64,000 nt of DNA, from assembly GCF_009765755.1 (NCBI RefSeq), contig NZ_LMUV01000004.1, positions 62,001 through 126,000 of the forward strand, given 5' to 3'. The notes beneath the pieces are model-generated. The model saw only the letters and a program-made list of their open reading frames with translations, ran no database searches and was not told where the DNA came from. The DNA comes from Rhodanobacter sp. L36 (GTDB taxonomy: Bacteria; Pseudomonadota; Gammaproteobacteria; Xanthomonadales; Rhodanobacteraceae). Below, piece after piece: positions 19,498-26,726 of the stretch. How positions within the stretch are numbered: the first letter of the stretch is position 1; the number at the start of each line of letters is the position of its first letter. The translations under genes were made by a program, and so were the position numbers.

Positions 19498-20325
19498 TCA
19501 CTGCTGTTGCTGCGCAGCCTGTGCGGCGATTTCGGGATCTTTCGGGGCGATGGGTCGCTGCGCCTGCGATGGCGGTGTCGATGGCAGGCGCTCGCCATGC
19601 TCCCACGGAAAACGCGGCAGGCTGCGTACCGCGGCTTCGAGTTTCACCGACCAGTTGTCGCGGATGTCGATGTACAACGGCGTATCGGAATCGAGCCGGA
19701 TGCGCTCGCCGATCCGCAATTCCCCGGTGCGCATCAGTGCCAGATCGATCGGCAAGCCCACCGAGACGTTCGATCGGATGGTCGAGTCGAGCGACACCAG
19801 CGCGCAGCGCGATGCGTCTTCCAGCGTGGTGTCCGCGCGGATGATGCGATCGAGAATCGGCTTGCCGTACTTCGATTCGCCAATCTGCAGATACGGTGTT
19901 TCCGGCGACGTGGAAATGCAGTTGCCCAGCGGATAAATCAGGAAGAGCGCGGGCGGTTCGTCGCCGATCTGACCGCCGAAGATCAGCGTGGATTCCACGC
20001 TGACACCGCTCTGCATCGCCGCGGTGGAAATCTGCGCCTGTGCCGCAACCAGCGCCTGGCCAATGTATTCGGCGACTTCGAACATGTAGCGCGGCGTACG
20101 CAGCGAAGTGCTGGCGTTTTCGTTGAGATCGCGCTGCAGCCGCGACACCATCGCTTGCGTGGTCCCCAGATTGCCTGCCGACATCAGCATGAAACTGCGC
20201 TCGCCCGGGAAGTCGAACACGTGCATTTTCGTGTGCACGCGAACGTCGTCGAAGGAGGCACTCGTACGCGTGTCGGCTGCGAAAACCAGGCCGTCATCGA
20301 CCAGGATTCCGACGCAATAAGTCAT
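19498..20325 (-). CDS. Proteasome-like protease Anbu
   Basis: 275 residues from ATG 20325 (MTYCVGILVDDGLVFAADTR). An upstream in-frame start was rejected because Anbu needs the Thr next to Met as its N-terminal nucleophile. After Met removal the triad reads Thr1, Asp17 (in AADTRT) and Lys32 (in VHTKMHV), matching the Ntn-hydrolase proteasome fold. The ESTLIFGGQIGDEPPALFLIYPLGN and YGKPILDRIIR blocks are typical Anbu. The last 45 residues are a Pro/Gln/Ala-rich tail (QAAQQQQ) not needed by the fold. Known role: ring-forming self-compartmentalised protein whose peptidase activity is weak or unclear. It faces its usual ATP-grasp and alpha-E partners rather than following them. No transglutaminase-like partner is in this window. 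Confidence 0.92.
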   Translation of the reverse strand: MTYCVGILVDDGLVFAADTRTSASFDDVRVHTKMHVFDFPGERSFMLMSAGNLGTTQAMVSRLQRDLNENASTSLRTPRYMFEVAEYIGQALVAAQAQISTAAMQSGVSVESTLIFGGQIGDEPPALFLIYPLGNCISTSPETPYLQIGESKYGKPILDRIIRADTTLEDASRCALVSLDSTIRSNVSVGLPIDLALMRTGELRIGERIRLDSDTPLYIDIRDNWSVKLEAAVRSLPRFPWEHGERLPSTPPSQAQRPIAPKDPEIAAQAAQQQQ

Positions 20326-20455
20326 GGGGACAGTCCATTGAAGATAGGACCTCATTGTAGAGGTCGTGTCCGGATCGAACCAGCGGCAATCCGCATCGCT
20401 GTCATGGCGGCGAAATCGGTGCTAAAAATCTCCCACCAAAACGGGGAGAACAAAC

Positions 20456-21319
20456 ATGGCGGGCAAATTCGCACGTAGCTGGGCGTTGATGAAAGCCAGC
20501 GCGGCAGTATTGAAGTCGGACAAGTCGCTGTTGGTGTTTCCGCTGCTGTCGGGGCTTTGCACGCTGGTGGTGGCGGCGAGTTTCCTGCTGCCGGTGGCGT
20601 TGATGATGATGGGCGACGAGCACGCAGGGCAGGATCCGCAGCAGCGGATGTCGGTCGGTTCGTATCTGCTGCTGTTCGCTTTTTATCTGGTGCAGTACTC
20701 GGTGATCATCTTCTTCCAGACGGCGTTGACCGGCGTGGCGCTGATGCATCTGCGCGGCGAACCGACCAGCGTCAGTGCCGGTTTTGCGCTCGCACGTTCG
20801 CGGCTGGGCAACATCATCGGTTACGCGCTGATTGCCGCAACCGTGGGGCTGGTGTTGCGAATGGTGCAGGAACGTCTGGGCCTGATCGGGCGGTTCGTGG
20901 TCGGATTCCTCGGACTTGCCTGGACCGTGGCGACTTTCCTGGTGGTGCCGCTGATCGCAAGCGAGGATGTGGGTCCGGTCGACGCGGTCAAGCGCAGCGT
21001 GGAATTGCTCAAGCGCAGCTGGGGCGAGAACCTGATCGGCAACGGTGGCATCGGCGTGGTGTTCACGCTGGTGATGTTGTTGGCCATTCTCGTCGCGGCG
21101 TTGCTGATCGGCGGCGCCTTCGCGCTGCATTCGATCGTCGCGGTGGTGGTCGTGGCCGCGCTGGCTGTTGTTGGTTTCGTGCTGCTGGCGCTGATCCAGT
21201 CCTCGCTGCAGGGCATCTATGCAGCGGCGCTCTATCGCTTCGCGGAATCGGGCGAGGCCAGCGTGGGTTTCGATCAGGGGCTGCTCGAACAGGCATTTCG
21301 CGACAAGAAGAAAAAGTGA
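20456..21319 (+). CDS. DUF6159-like polytopic membrane protein
   Basis: 287 residues with about six membrane segments: LLVFPLLSGLCTLVVAASFLL, SYLLLFAFYLVQYSVIIFF, NIIGYALIAATVGLVLRM, FLGLAWTVATFLVVPLIAS, a long hydrophobic stretch after GIGVVFTLVMLLAILVAALL, and VVVVAALAVVGFVLLALIQ. It opens MAGKFARSWALMKASAAVLKSDK and ends in a lysine run (RDKKKK). The conserved ASEDVGPVDAVKRSVELLKRSWGENLIG loop is like that of bacterial proteins annotated DUF6159. No function is known. It is divergent from anbu by 130 bases and convergent with the pteridine reductase. Confidence 0.8.
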   Translation: MAGKFARSWALMKASAAVLKSDKSLLVFPLLSGLCTLVVAASFLLPVALMMMGDEHAGQDPQQRMSVGSYLLLFAFYLVQYSVIIFFQTALTGVALMHLRGEPTSVSAGFALARSRLGNIIGYALIAATVGLVLRMVQERLGLIGRFVVGFLGLAWTVATFLVVPLIASEDVGPVDAVKRSVELLKRSWGENLIGNGGIGVVFTLVMLLAILVAALLIGGAFALHSIVAVVVVAALAVVGFVLLALIQSSLQGIYAAALYRFAESGEASVGFDQGLLEQAFRDKKKK

Positions 21320-21325
21320 CGGTCA

Positions 21326-21357
21326 CGACACGCCCGTGCATGAGCATGGGTGTGTCG
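21326..21357. terminator. Long hairpin between convergent genes
   Basis: CGACACGCCCGTGC (21326-21339) and GCATGGGTGTGTCG (21344-21357) pair over 14 bp with two G-T pairs and an ATGA loop. No T tract follows on either side. Its position between two convergent stops suggests a shared bidirectional 3' end element. Confidence 0.4.
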
Positions 21358-21361
21358 CGCG

Positions 21362-22105
21362 TTACACCGAAAGCGTACGACCTCCGTCCACGCGGATAAC
21401 CTGGCCGGACACGAACGGCGCATCACGCAGAAGCCACAGCACTGCGCCGGCGACATCTTCCGGCGTGCCGGCACGTTGCAACGGCGTTCGCGAAACCAGC
21501 GCCTTGCGGTCGTCGTACGTCTTGCCATCGCTCGGCCACATCACCGCACCGGGTGCGACGCCGTTGACGCGCACATCGGGGCCGAGCTCCAGTGCGAGTG
21601 ATCGTGTCATCGCCGCGAGCGCCGCCTTCGCCATGCAGTAAAGCGTGTGTCCGGCCAGCGGGCGTTCGGCGTAAATATCGAGCAGGTTGACGATGCCGCC
21701 GTGCGATTTGCGCAAGGCCGGTATTGCGGCCTGGCTGAGAAAAAAAGGTCCCTGCGCATTCGAAGCGAACAACTCGTTCCACTGCGCCGGCGTCGTCTCG
21801 CCAAGCGGCGTGGGATAAAACGCCGACGCATTGTTGACCAGCGCGTCGAGCCGCCCGTATTGCGTCAGCACCTGATCGACCAAATCGGGCAACATCGCCA
21901 GCTCGGACAAGTCGGCCTGCAACAGCAAGGTGCTGCCGGATCGTTCGCGTTCCAGATCGAACACGAGTTCGCGCGCTGCATTTTCCGAGCGGCGATAGTG
22001 CAAGGCGACGTCGTAGCCCGCGGCGTGCAGCGTGCGCGCGATCACCGCACCGACCCGCTGGGCGGCGCCGGTGATCAGCGCAACAGGTCGATCAGGCGAT
22101 GTCAT
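21362..22105 (-). CDS. Pteridine reductase (short-chain dehydrogenase, FolM/PTR1-like)
   Basis: 247 residues. The cofactor motif is TGAAQRVG (TGxxxRxG), which marks pteridine reductases rather than ordinary SDRs (TGxxxGxG). It also has ALHYRRSENAA with the Arg that selects NADPH, NNASAFYPTPLGE, the catalytic Tyr and Lys in YCMAKAAL and NGVAPGAVMWP. The C-terminus is FVSGQVIRVDGGRTL. Activity expected: reduction of dihydrobiopterin or dihydromonapterin to the tetrahydro form, possibly with dihydrofolate reductase side activity. It sits 4.4 kb from folB-folK. Upstream on the same strand is the EcsC-like gene, 69 bases away. Confidence 0.9.
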   Translation of the reverse strand: MTSPDRPVALITGAAQRVGAVIARTLHAAGYDVALHYRRSENAARELVFDLERERSGSTLLLQADLSELAMLPDLVDQVLTQYGRLDALVNNASAFYPTPLGETTPAQWNELFASNAQGPFFLSQAAIPALRKSHGGIVNLLDIYAERPLAGHTLYCMAKAALAAMTRSLALELGPDVRVNGVAPGAVMWPSDGKTYDDRKALVSRTPLQRAGTPEDVAGAVLWLLRDAPFVSGQVIRVDGGRTLSV

Positions 22106-22174
22106 GCGCGGATTCCGGCAGGCGGTCAGCGCACAGCTTGCCGCAAGCGCCGCGATGCGTCACGCACAGTGCGA

Positions 22175-22963
22175 CTACTTGGTCTTTGGTTTGGCCTTGG
22201 CCGCCTTTTTCGCTGCGACTTTGCTGGCCTTGGCTGCGACCTTTTTCGCTGCACCGGCCACGGCCTTGTCGACCAACTTGGTCACTGCGCGACGGGTCGC
22301 CGAGGCTTTCTTGCGCGGCGCAGGCTTCGCAGGTTTCGCCTCGACATTATCGGGATCGTCTTCGATGGTCATCTCACCGCTGAACAAAGCGATTGCCGTG
22401 CTGGCCACTTGCCCGGTGTCGTAATACGCATACGCGCCAACGCCCAGCGCGCCGACCACGGGCAACCAGCGCGAGATGCCTTCGGTCACCGTGCGCTGGG
22501 TCAGTTTCACGCCGATCTGTTTGGCGACGCGCTGCGCGATGCCGTGCGACATGCGGCGAAACACCAACCGATCGCCCATGCGTACCACCAGATCGCGGAA
22601 TGCCTGCGCGGCGGTGTGGCGGAACAGACACCAGAGCATCTGCTCGCGGCCCAGCGTGGCGTGACGCCCATAGGCCGCGGCGATGTCGCTGACCATCTGG
22701 CCCTGAATCTTCCAGATAGCAATCAGCTCCGGCAGCAGCGTGAGCCATCCGAGCGGACCCGGCGGCAGCGCCAGCGAACCGGCCGTGAGCGCGGCACGTT
22801 GCGCGGCACGATTACCCAGCCGTCGCGCTTCGGTCGTCGGATCCTTGCTGCTGTCGACCTTGCTGTCAGGCACGCGACTGACGAAATCGAGAATCGCCTG
22901 CGTGACCCGATTGTGTTCGACCGGCGCGATCACCGCGGGAACGTTCTGGCTGCTCTTGGTCAT
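22175..22963 (-). CDS. EcsC-family protein with a lysine/alanine-rich tail
   Basis: 262 residues from ATG 22963, which has AGGAAG nearby; an ORF extension of 51 codons upstream is rejected. Residues 15-190 match the EcsC domain: ILDFVSRVPD, a hydrophobic stretch with GPLGWLTLLPELIAIWKIQGQM, DIAAAYG, and GISRWLPVVGALGVGAYAYYDTG. The last 65 residues form a strongly basic, Lys/Ala/Pro-rich tail (PAPRKKASATRRA, KKVAAKASKVAAKKAAKAKPK) like a histone H1 C-terminus. Such tails bind nucleic acid or acidic surfaces. Combining it with EcsC is odd. Family function is poorly known. It is divergent from the Zur-box receptor gene. Confidence 0.85.
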   Translation of the reverse strand: MTKSSQNVPAVIAPVEHNRVTQAILDFVSRVPDSKVDSSKDPTTEARRLGNRAAQRAALTAGSLALPPGPLGWLTLLPELIAIWKIQGQMVSDIAAAYGRHATLGREQMLWCLFRHTAAQAFRDLVVRMGDRLVFRRMSHGIAQRVAKQIGVKLTQRTVTEGISRWLPVVGALGVGAYAYYDTGQVASTAIALFSGEMTIEDDPDNVEAKPAKPAPRKKASATRRAVTKLVDKAVAGAAKKVAAKASKVAAKKAAKAKPKTK

Positions 22964-23128
22964 GTCCGACTTCCTTCCGGTGCGCTGCCGGCCTCGACGA
23001 GGTTGGCGAATGTCCAGTCTAGGACGCCGGCGTGAAGCTGGCCTCAATGGCCGCGCCAGCGCGGATTTCTGGATCAAGGTTTCCTTCGGAGCATGACTTC
23101 TGGGGCAGGTGGTCATTATTTCGCGTTA

Positions 23129-23146
23129 GTAATGTTATAACATTAC
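23129..23146. promoter_or_regulatory. Perfect Zur-type palindrome (zinc regulator box)
   Basis: GTAATGTTATAACATTAC is an 18-bp perfect palindrome, 38 bases before the receptor ATG. It closely matches proteobacterial Zur boxes, in which a TGTTATA-type half-site is repeated symmetrically. The core TATAAC at 23136-23141 could itself serve as the -10 element, so Zur binding would block transcription when zinc is plentiful. It also lies 166 bases upstream of the divergent EcsC gene. Confidence 0.8.
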
Positions 23147-23183
23147 ACACTTCGACTTCATGACCGCCTGACGGAAACTCCAG

Positions 23184-25373
23184 ATGAAACGCTCCCTTCT
23201 TGCCTTGAGCCTCGCGCTCGCCTTCAGCGCCGCCGCTGTCCACTCCGCGGACACGACCACGCCGCCGCCAGCCACGGATGGAAGCACCGCTGCGACGGGT
23301 GGCGACGACAACGTCGATCACGGCACGCGCAACAAGCAGCCAAAAAAAGTGCAAGACCTCGGCACGGTCGATGTATCGGCCAAACTCGATCAGGCGCGCA
23401 ACGCGCTGTCGCCCGATACCGGCAGCAGCCAGTACGTGATCGACCAGAAGGCCATCACGCAATTGCCGCTGGGCGCATCCACGCCGATGAACCAGGTGAT
23501 CCTGCAGGCGCCTGGCGTGGTGCAGGATTCGTACGGCGGCCTGCACGTGCGCGGCGATCACGCCAACCTGCAATACCGCATCGACGGCGTGATCATTCCC
23601 GAATCGATTTCCGGTTTCGGCCAGACGCTCGACGCGCGCACGGTCGACAACGTGAAGCTGCTCGACGGCGCGCTGCCCGCGCAATACGGCTTGCGCACGG
23701 CGGCGGTGGTCGACATCACTACCAAGAGCGGGCACGACCTCGGCAATGGCGGCAGCGTGGGCATCACGGGTGGCTCGTTCGGCACGCTCAATCCGAACGC
23801 GTCGATCTGGGGCAGCGACGATCGCTGGAGCTATTTCCTCACCGGCAATTACATGGAAGACGATGTCGGCATCGAGAATCCGACCGCCAGTCGCAAGCCG
23901 ATCCACGACCACACGAATCAAGTGAAAGGCTTTGGCGATATTTCGTATCTGATCAACGACGACACGCGGTTGAGTTTCCTGTTCGGCGTGTCCAACAACC
24001 GCTTTCAGATACCGAACAATCCGGGTCAGGTGCCGCAGTTCGGTTATCTCGACACGGTGGATTTCAACTCGGCCAACCTCAACGAACAGCAACGAGAGGA
24101 CACGCGATTCGGCGTGCTGTCATTACAGGGCAAAGTCGGAAGCACCGATTACCAGGTATCGGTCGGTCAGCGTTACAGCAGCCTCGATTACCAGCCCGAC
24201 GATATCGGCGAGCTGATGTTCAACGGTGTCGCTTCGGCCATCAGCCGCAGCAATCGCGCCAGCACATTGCAGGCTGATTTCGCCACGCCGCTGGGTGAAA
24301 GCCATACCTTGCGCTACGGCGTGTATGGCAGTTTCGAGAACGCGGTCAGCGGCAACAATGCGCTGGTGTTTCCGGCCGATGCCGATGGCAACCAGACCGG
24401 CACGATCCCGATCAACATCCTCGATAACTCCAGGCTCACTGCGCGTACCTGGTCCGCCTACGTGCAGGACGAATGGAACATCAGCGACAAGTGGACGGTG
24501 AATTACGGTTTGCGTGGCGATCAATATCAACTCGCAGGCACCGAAAGCCAGCTGAGTCCGCGCGTCGGACTGGTGTGGCAGGCGACCGACACCACCACCG
24601 TGCACGGCGGCTACTCGCGTTACTTCACGCCGCCGGCAACGGAGATGATCACCAGCTCCAACATCGCCAAGTTCGACGGCACCACCAACGCAGTGCCGGA
24701 CAACGGCAACAACACGCCGCTGGCAGAACGTTCCGATTACTACGACGCCGGCATCGCGCAAAACCTGGGCTCGGCCTGGACGCTCGGCGTCGACGCCTAC
24801 TATCGCAAGGTGCAGCGCCTGCAGGACGAAGGCCAGTTCGGTTCGGCGCTGGTCTACTCGACCTTTAACTACGATTTCGGCCGCGTGAAGGGCCTCGAGC
24901 TCACCGCCAATTACGAACAAGGCCCGTTGTCGGCGTACGCGAATGTTTCCTTCAGCCGTGCGATGGGCAAGCGCATCATCACCAGCCAGTACAACTTCTC
25001 GCCGGAAGATCTGGCGTACGTCTACAACAACTTCATCTTCCTCGATCACGACCAGGCCGTGACATCGTCTGGCGGCGTGAACTACGCCGTGACCGATGCC
25101 ACCAAGGTCGGTGCGGATTATCTCTACGGCAGCGGCCTGCGCAAGGACGGACTGGTGCCGAACGGCGCGTCGGTGGCGGCGTATTTCCAGTTGAACCTCA
25201 ACGTCTCGCACGATTTTTCGTTCGATCACTTCGGCAAGCTGCATACGCAACTCGCGGTGATCAACGCACTGGATCACGTTTACGAATTGCGTGACGGCAG
25301 CGGCATCGGCGTCGGTGCGCCACAGTTCGGTCCGCGTCGTGGTTTGTACCTGAGCCTGCAAAAGGATTTCTGA
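23184..25373 (+). CDS. TonB-dependent outer-membrane receptor, probably zinc uptake
   Basis: 729 residues. Signal peptide MKRSLLALSLALAFSAAAVHS, then a Gly/Thr/Asp-rich spacer. A TonB-box-like stretch (LGTVDVSAKL) precedes the plug domain (about 85-185: APGVVQDSYGGLHVRGDHANLQ, YRIDGV, KLLDGALPAQYGLRTAAVVDITTKSG). The rest is the 22-strand barrel, ending PQFGPRRGLYLSLQKDF with terminal Phe. Receptors under Zur control usually import zinc or zinc complexes, so the palindrome upstream suggests a ZnuD-like role. There is no large His-rich loop, which weakens that. It stands alone and is followed by a strong terminator. Confidence 0.9.
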   Translation: MKRSLLALSLALAFSAAAVHSADTTTPPPATDGSTAATGGDDNVDHGTRNKQPKKVQDLGTVDVSAKLDQARNALSPDTGSSQYVIDQKAITQLPLGASTPMNQVILQAPGVVQDSYGGLHVRGDHANLQYRIDGVIIPESISGFGQTLDARTVDNVKLLDGALPAQYGLRTAAVVDITTKSGHDLGNGGSVGITGGSFGTLNPNASIWGSDDRWSYFLTGNYMEDDVGIENPTASRKPIHDHTNQVKGFGDISYLINDDTRLSFLFGVSNNRFQIPNNPGQVPQFGYLDTVDFNSANLNEQQREDTRFGVLSLQGKVGSTDYQVSVGQRYSSLDYQPDDIGELMFNGVASAISRSNRASTLQADFATPLGESHTLRYGVYGSFENAVSGNNALVFPADADGNQTGTIPINILDNSRLTARTWSAYVQDEWNISDKWTVNYGLRGDQYQLAGTESQLSPRVGLVWQATDTTTVHGGYSRYFTPPATEMITSSNIAKFDGTTNAVPDNGNNTPLAERSDYYDAGIAQNLGSAWTLGVDAYYRKVQRLQDEGQFGSALVYSTFNYDFGRVKGLELTANYEQGPLSAYANVSFSRAMGKRIITSQYNFSPEDLAYVYNNFIFLDHDQAVTSSGGVNYAVTDATKVGADYLYGSGLRKDGLVPNGASVAAYFQLNLNVSHDFSFDHFGKLHTQLAVINALDHVYELRDGSGIGVGAPQFGPRRGLYLSLQKDF

Positions 25374-25391
25374 TCGAAGATTTTTGGGTAA

Positions 25392-25423
25392 AGAAAGGAG
25401 CGCTTGGTGCGCTCCTTTCTTTT
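25392..25423 (+). terminator. Intrinsic terminator of the Zur-box receptor gene
   Basis: AGAAAGGAGCGC (25392-25403) pairs perfectly with GCGCTCCTTTCT (25409-25420) over 12 bp around a TTGGT loop. The T-rich end CTTTT forms part of the stem's 3' arm. Confidence 0.92.
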
Positions 25424-25494
25424 GAGTGCCGCGCAGGGCGCGGCGTAGATGACGCATCCATTATCCTTGTGGCTATTTCGTCAACAGCAAGCCG

Positions 25495-26688
25495 ATGCCT
25501 TCCCGCCTACCCGAACCCAACTCCGACGAACTCGCGCATTCCGATCAGCTGCTGCAGTGGCTGCGCGGGATGATCACGGCACACGGACCGATGCCTTTCT
25601 CGCAGTACATGGAGCGTTGCCTGTACGCGCCAGGGCTCGGTTACTACAGCGCCGGTCGCACCAAATTCGGCGCAGCGGGCGACTTCGTCACCGCGCCGGA
25701 GTTGGGCGATTTGTTCGCGCGCTGCGTGATCAATGCAGTGCAACCGACGCTGGCTCTGCTCGGAGATGACGCCGATTTTCTCGAGCTCGGTGGCGGTAGC
25801 GGTGCTTTCGCCGAATCCGCACTGATGGCTTTGAATGCGGGCGGCACAATGCCGCGCTGCTACCTGATCCTTGAACCCAGCGCTGATCTGCGCGAACGCC
25901 AGCAGAATCGATTGCGCACGAATCTTCCTGCAGCACTTCACTCGCGCGTGCAGTGGATCGATAGTCCGCCGGAACAGGATTGGCGCGGCGTGCTGTTCGC
26001 CAACGAAGTGATCGACGCGCTGCCGGCGACGCGCTTCACCGTGCGCGCTGGCGAAGTCTACGAAGAGCACGTCACACTTGATGGCGATGGTCGTTTGCAA
26101 CGGGTCGATCGCCCGGCCGATGCGCTGGTGATCGGCGCGGTGCGGCATGTCGAGCGCGATCTCGGATGTGCGTTCGCCGATGGGTACCGCTCCGAAATCC
26201 TGCCACAGCTTCCGTACTGGATTCAGGCCGTGGCCGGTTCACTGGTGGCGGGCATCATGTTGTTTGTCGACTACGGCTACGTGCGCCGCGAGTTCTATCT
26301 GCCCGAACGCGACGACGGCACGTTGATGGCGCACTACCGTCATCACGCGCACAACGATCCGTTGCATCTGCCTGGCTTGAATGACCTCACCGCGTCCGTC
26401 GATTTCACCGCGCTCGCCGAAGCCGGCAACAGCGCCGGCTTTGGCGTGGCGGCATATCTGCCGCAGGCGCAGTTTCTGATCGCTGTGGGCTTGCAGGATG
26501 TGTTTGCCAGCGCGCAGTCGCAGATCGCCGACGAGCATGAAACCTATCGGCTTGCACAACAGGTCAAGCGCCTGATGCTGCCGGACCAGATGGGTGAAAG
26601 GTTCCAGGCGATGCTGCTGGCGCGCGGCCTGGATGTGCTGCCGTTGCCGGCAGACATCCTCGCCGCCGATCAGGGCGCGAGGCTCTGA
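25495..26688 (+). CDS. MidA/NDUFAF7-like class I methyltransferase (DUF185)
   Basis: 397 residues, family length. It opens with the COG1565 pattern HGPMPFSQYMERCLYAPGLGYYS and GAAGDFVTAPELGDLFA. The SAM-binding loop is DFLELGGGSGAFAESAL. Next come the conserved FANEVIDALPATRF, the VDYGY motif and YRHHAHNDPLHLPGLNDLTASVDF. Eukaryotic homologues (NDUFAF7/MidA) methylate an arginine of complex I. The bacterial target is not established. It is the only gene on this strand here and is convergent with the phosphoglycerol transferase. Confidence 0.93.
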   Translation: MPSRLPEPNSDELAHSDQLLQWLRGMITAHGPMPFSQYMERCLYAPGLGYYSAGRTKFGAAGDFVTAPELGDLFARCVINAVQPTLALLGDDADFLELGGGSGAFAESALMALNAGGTMPRCYLILEPSADLRERQQNRLRTNLPAALHSRVQWIDSPPEQDWRGVLFANEVIDALPATRFTVRAGEVYEEHVTLDGDGRLQRVDRPADALVIGAVRHVERDLGCAFADGYRSEILPQLPYWIQAVAGSLVAGIMLFVDYGYVRREFYLPERDDGTLMAHYRHHAHNDPLHLPGLNDLTASVDFTALAEAGNSAGFGVAAYLPQAQFLIAVGLQDVFASAQSQIADEHETYRLAQQVKRLMLPDQMGERFQAMLLARGLDVLPLPADILAADQGARL

Positions 26689-26699
26689 TCGAACTTTCA

Positions 26700-26725
26700 T
26701 GTCTGGCCGTATGGACGGCCAGACA
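26700..26725. terminator. Perfect hairpin between convergent genes
   Basis: TGTCTGGCCGT (26700-26710) and ACGGCCAGACA (26715-26725) pair over 11 bp with an ATGG loop, filling the 38-base gap. No T tract follows either way. It is probably a shared 3' end stabiliser or weak bidirectional terminator. Confidence 0.45.
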
Positions 26726-26726
26726 C

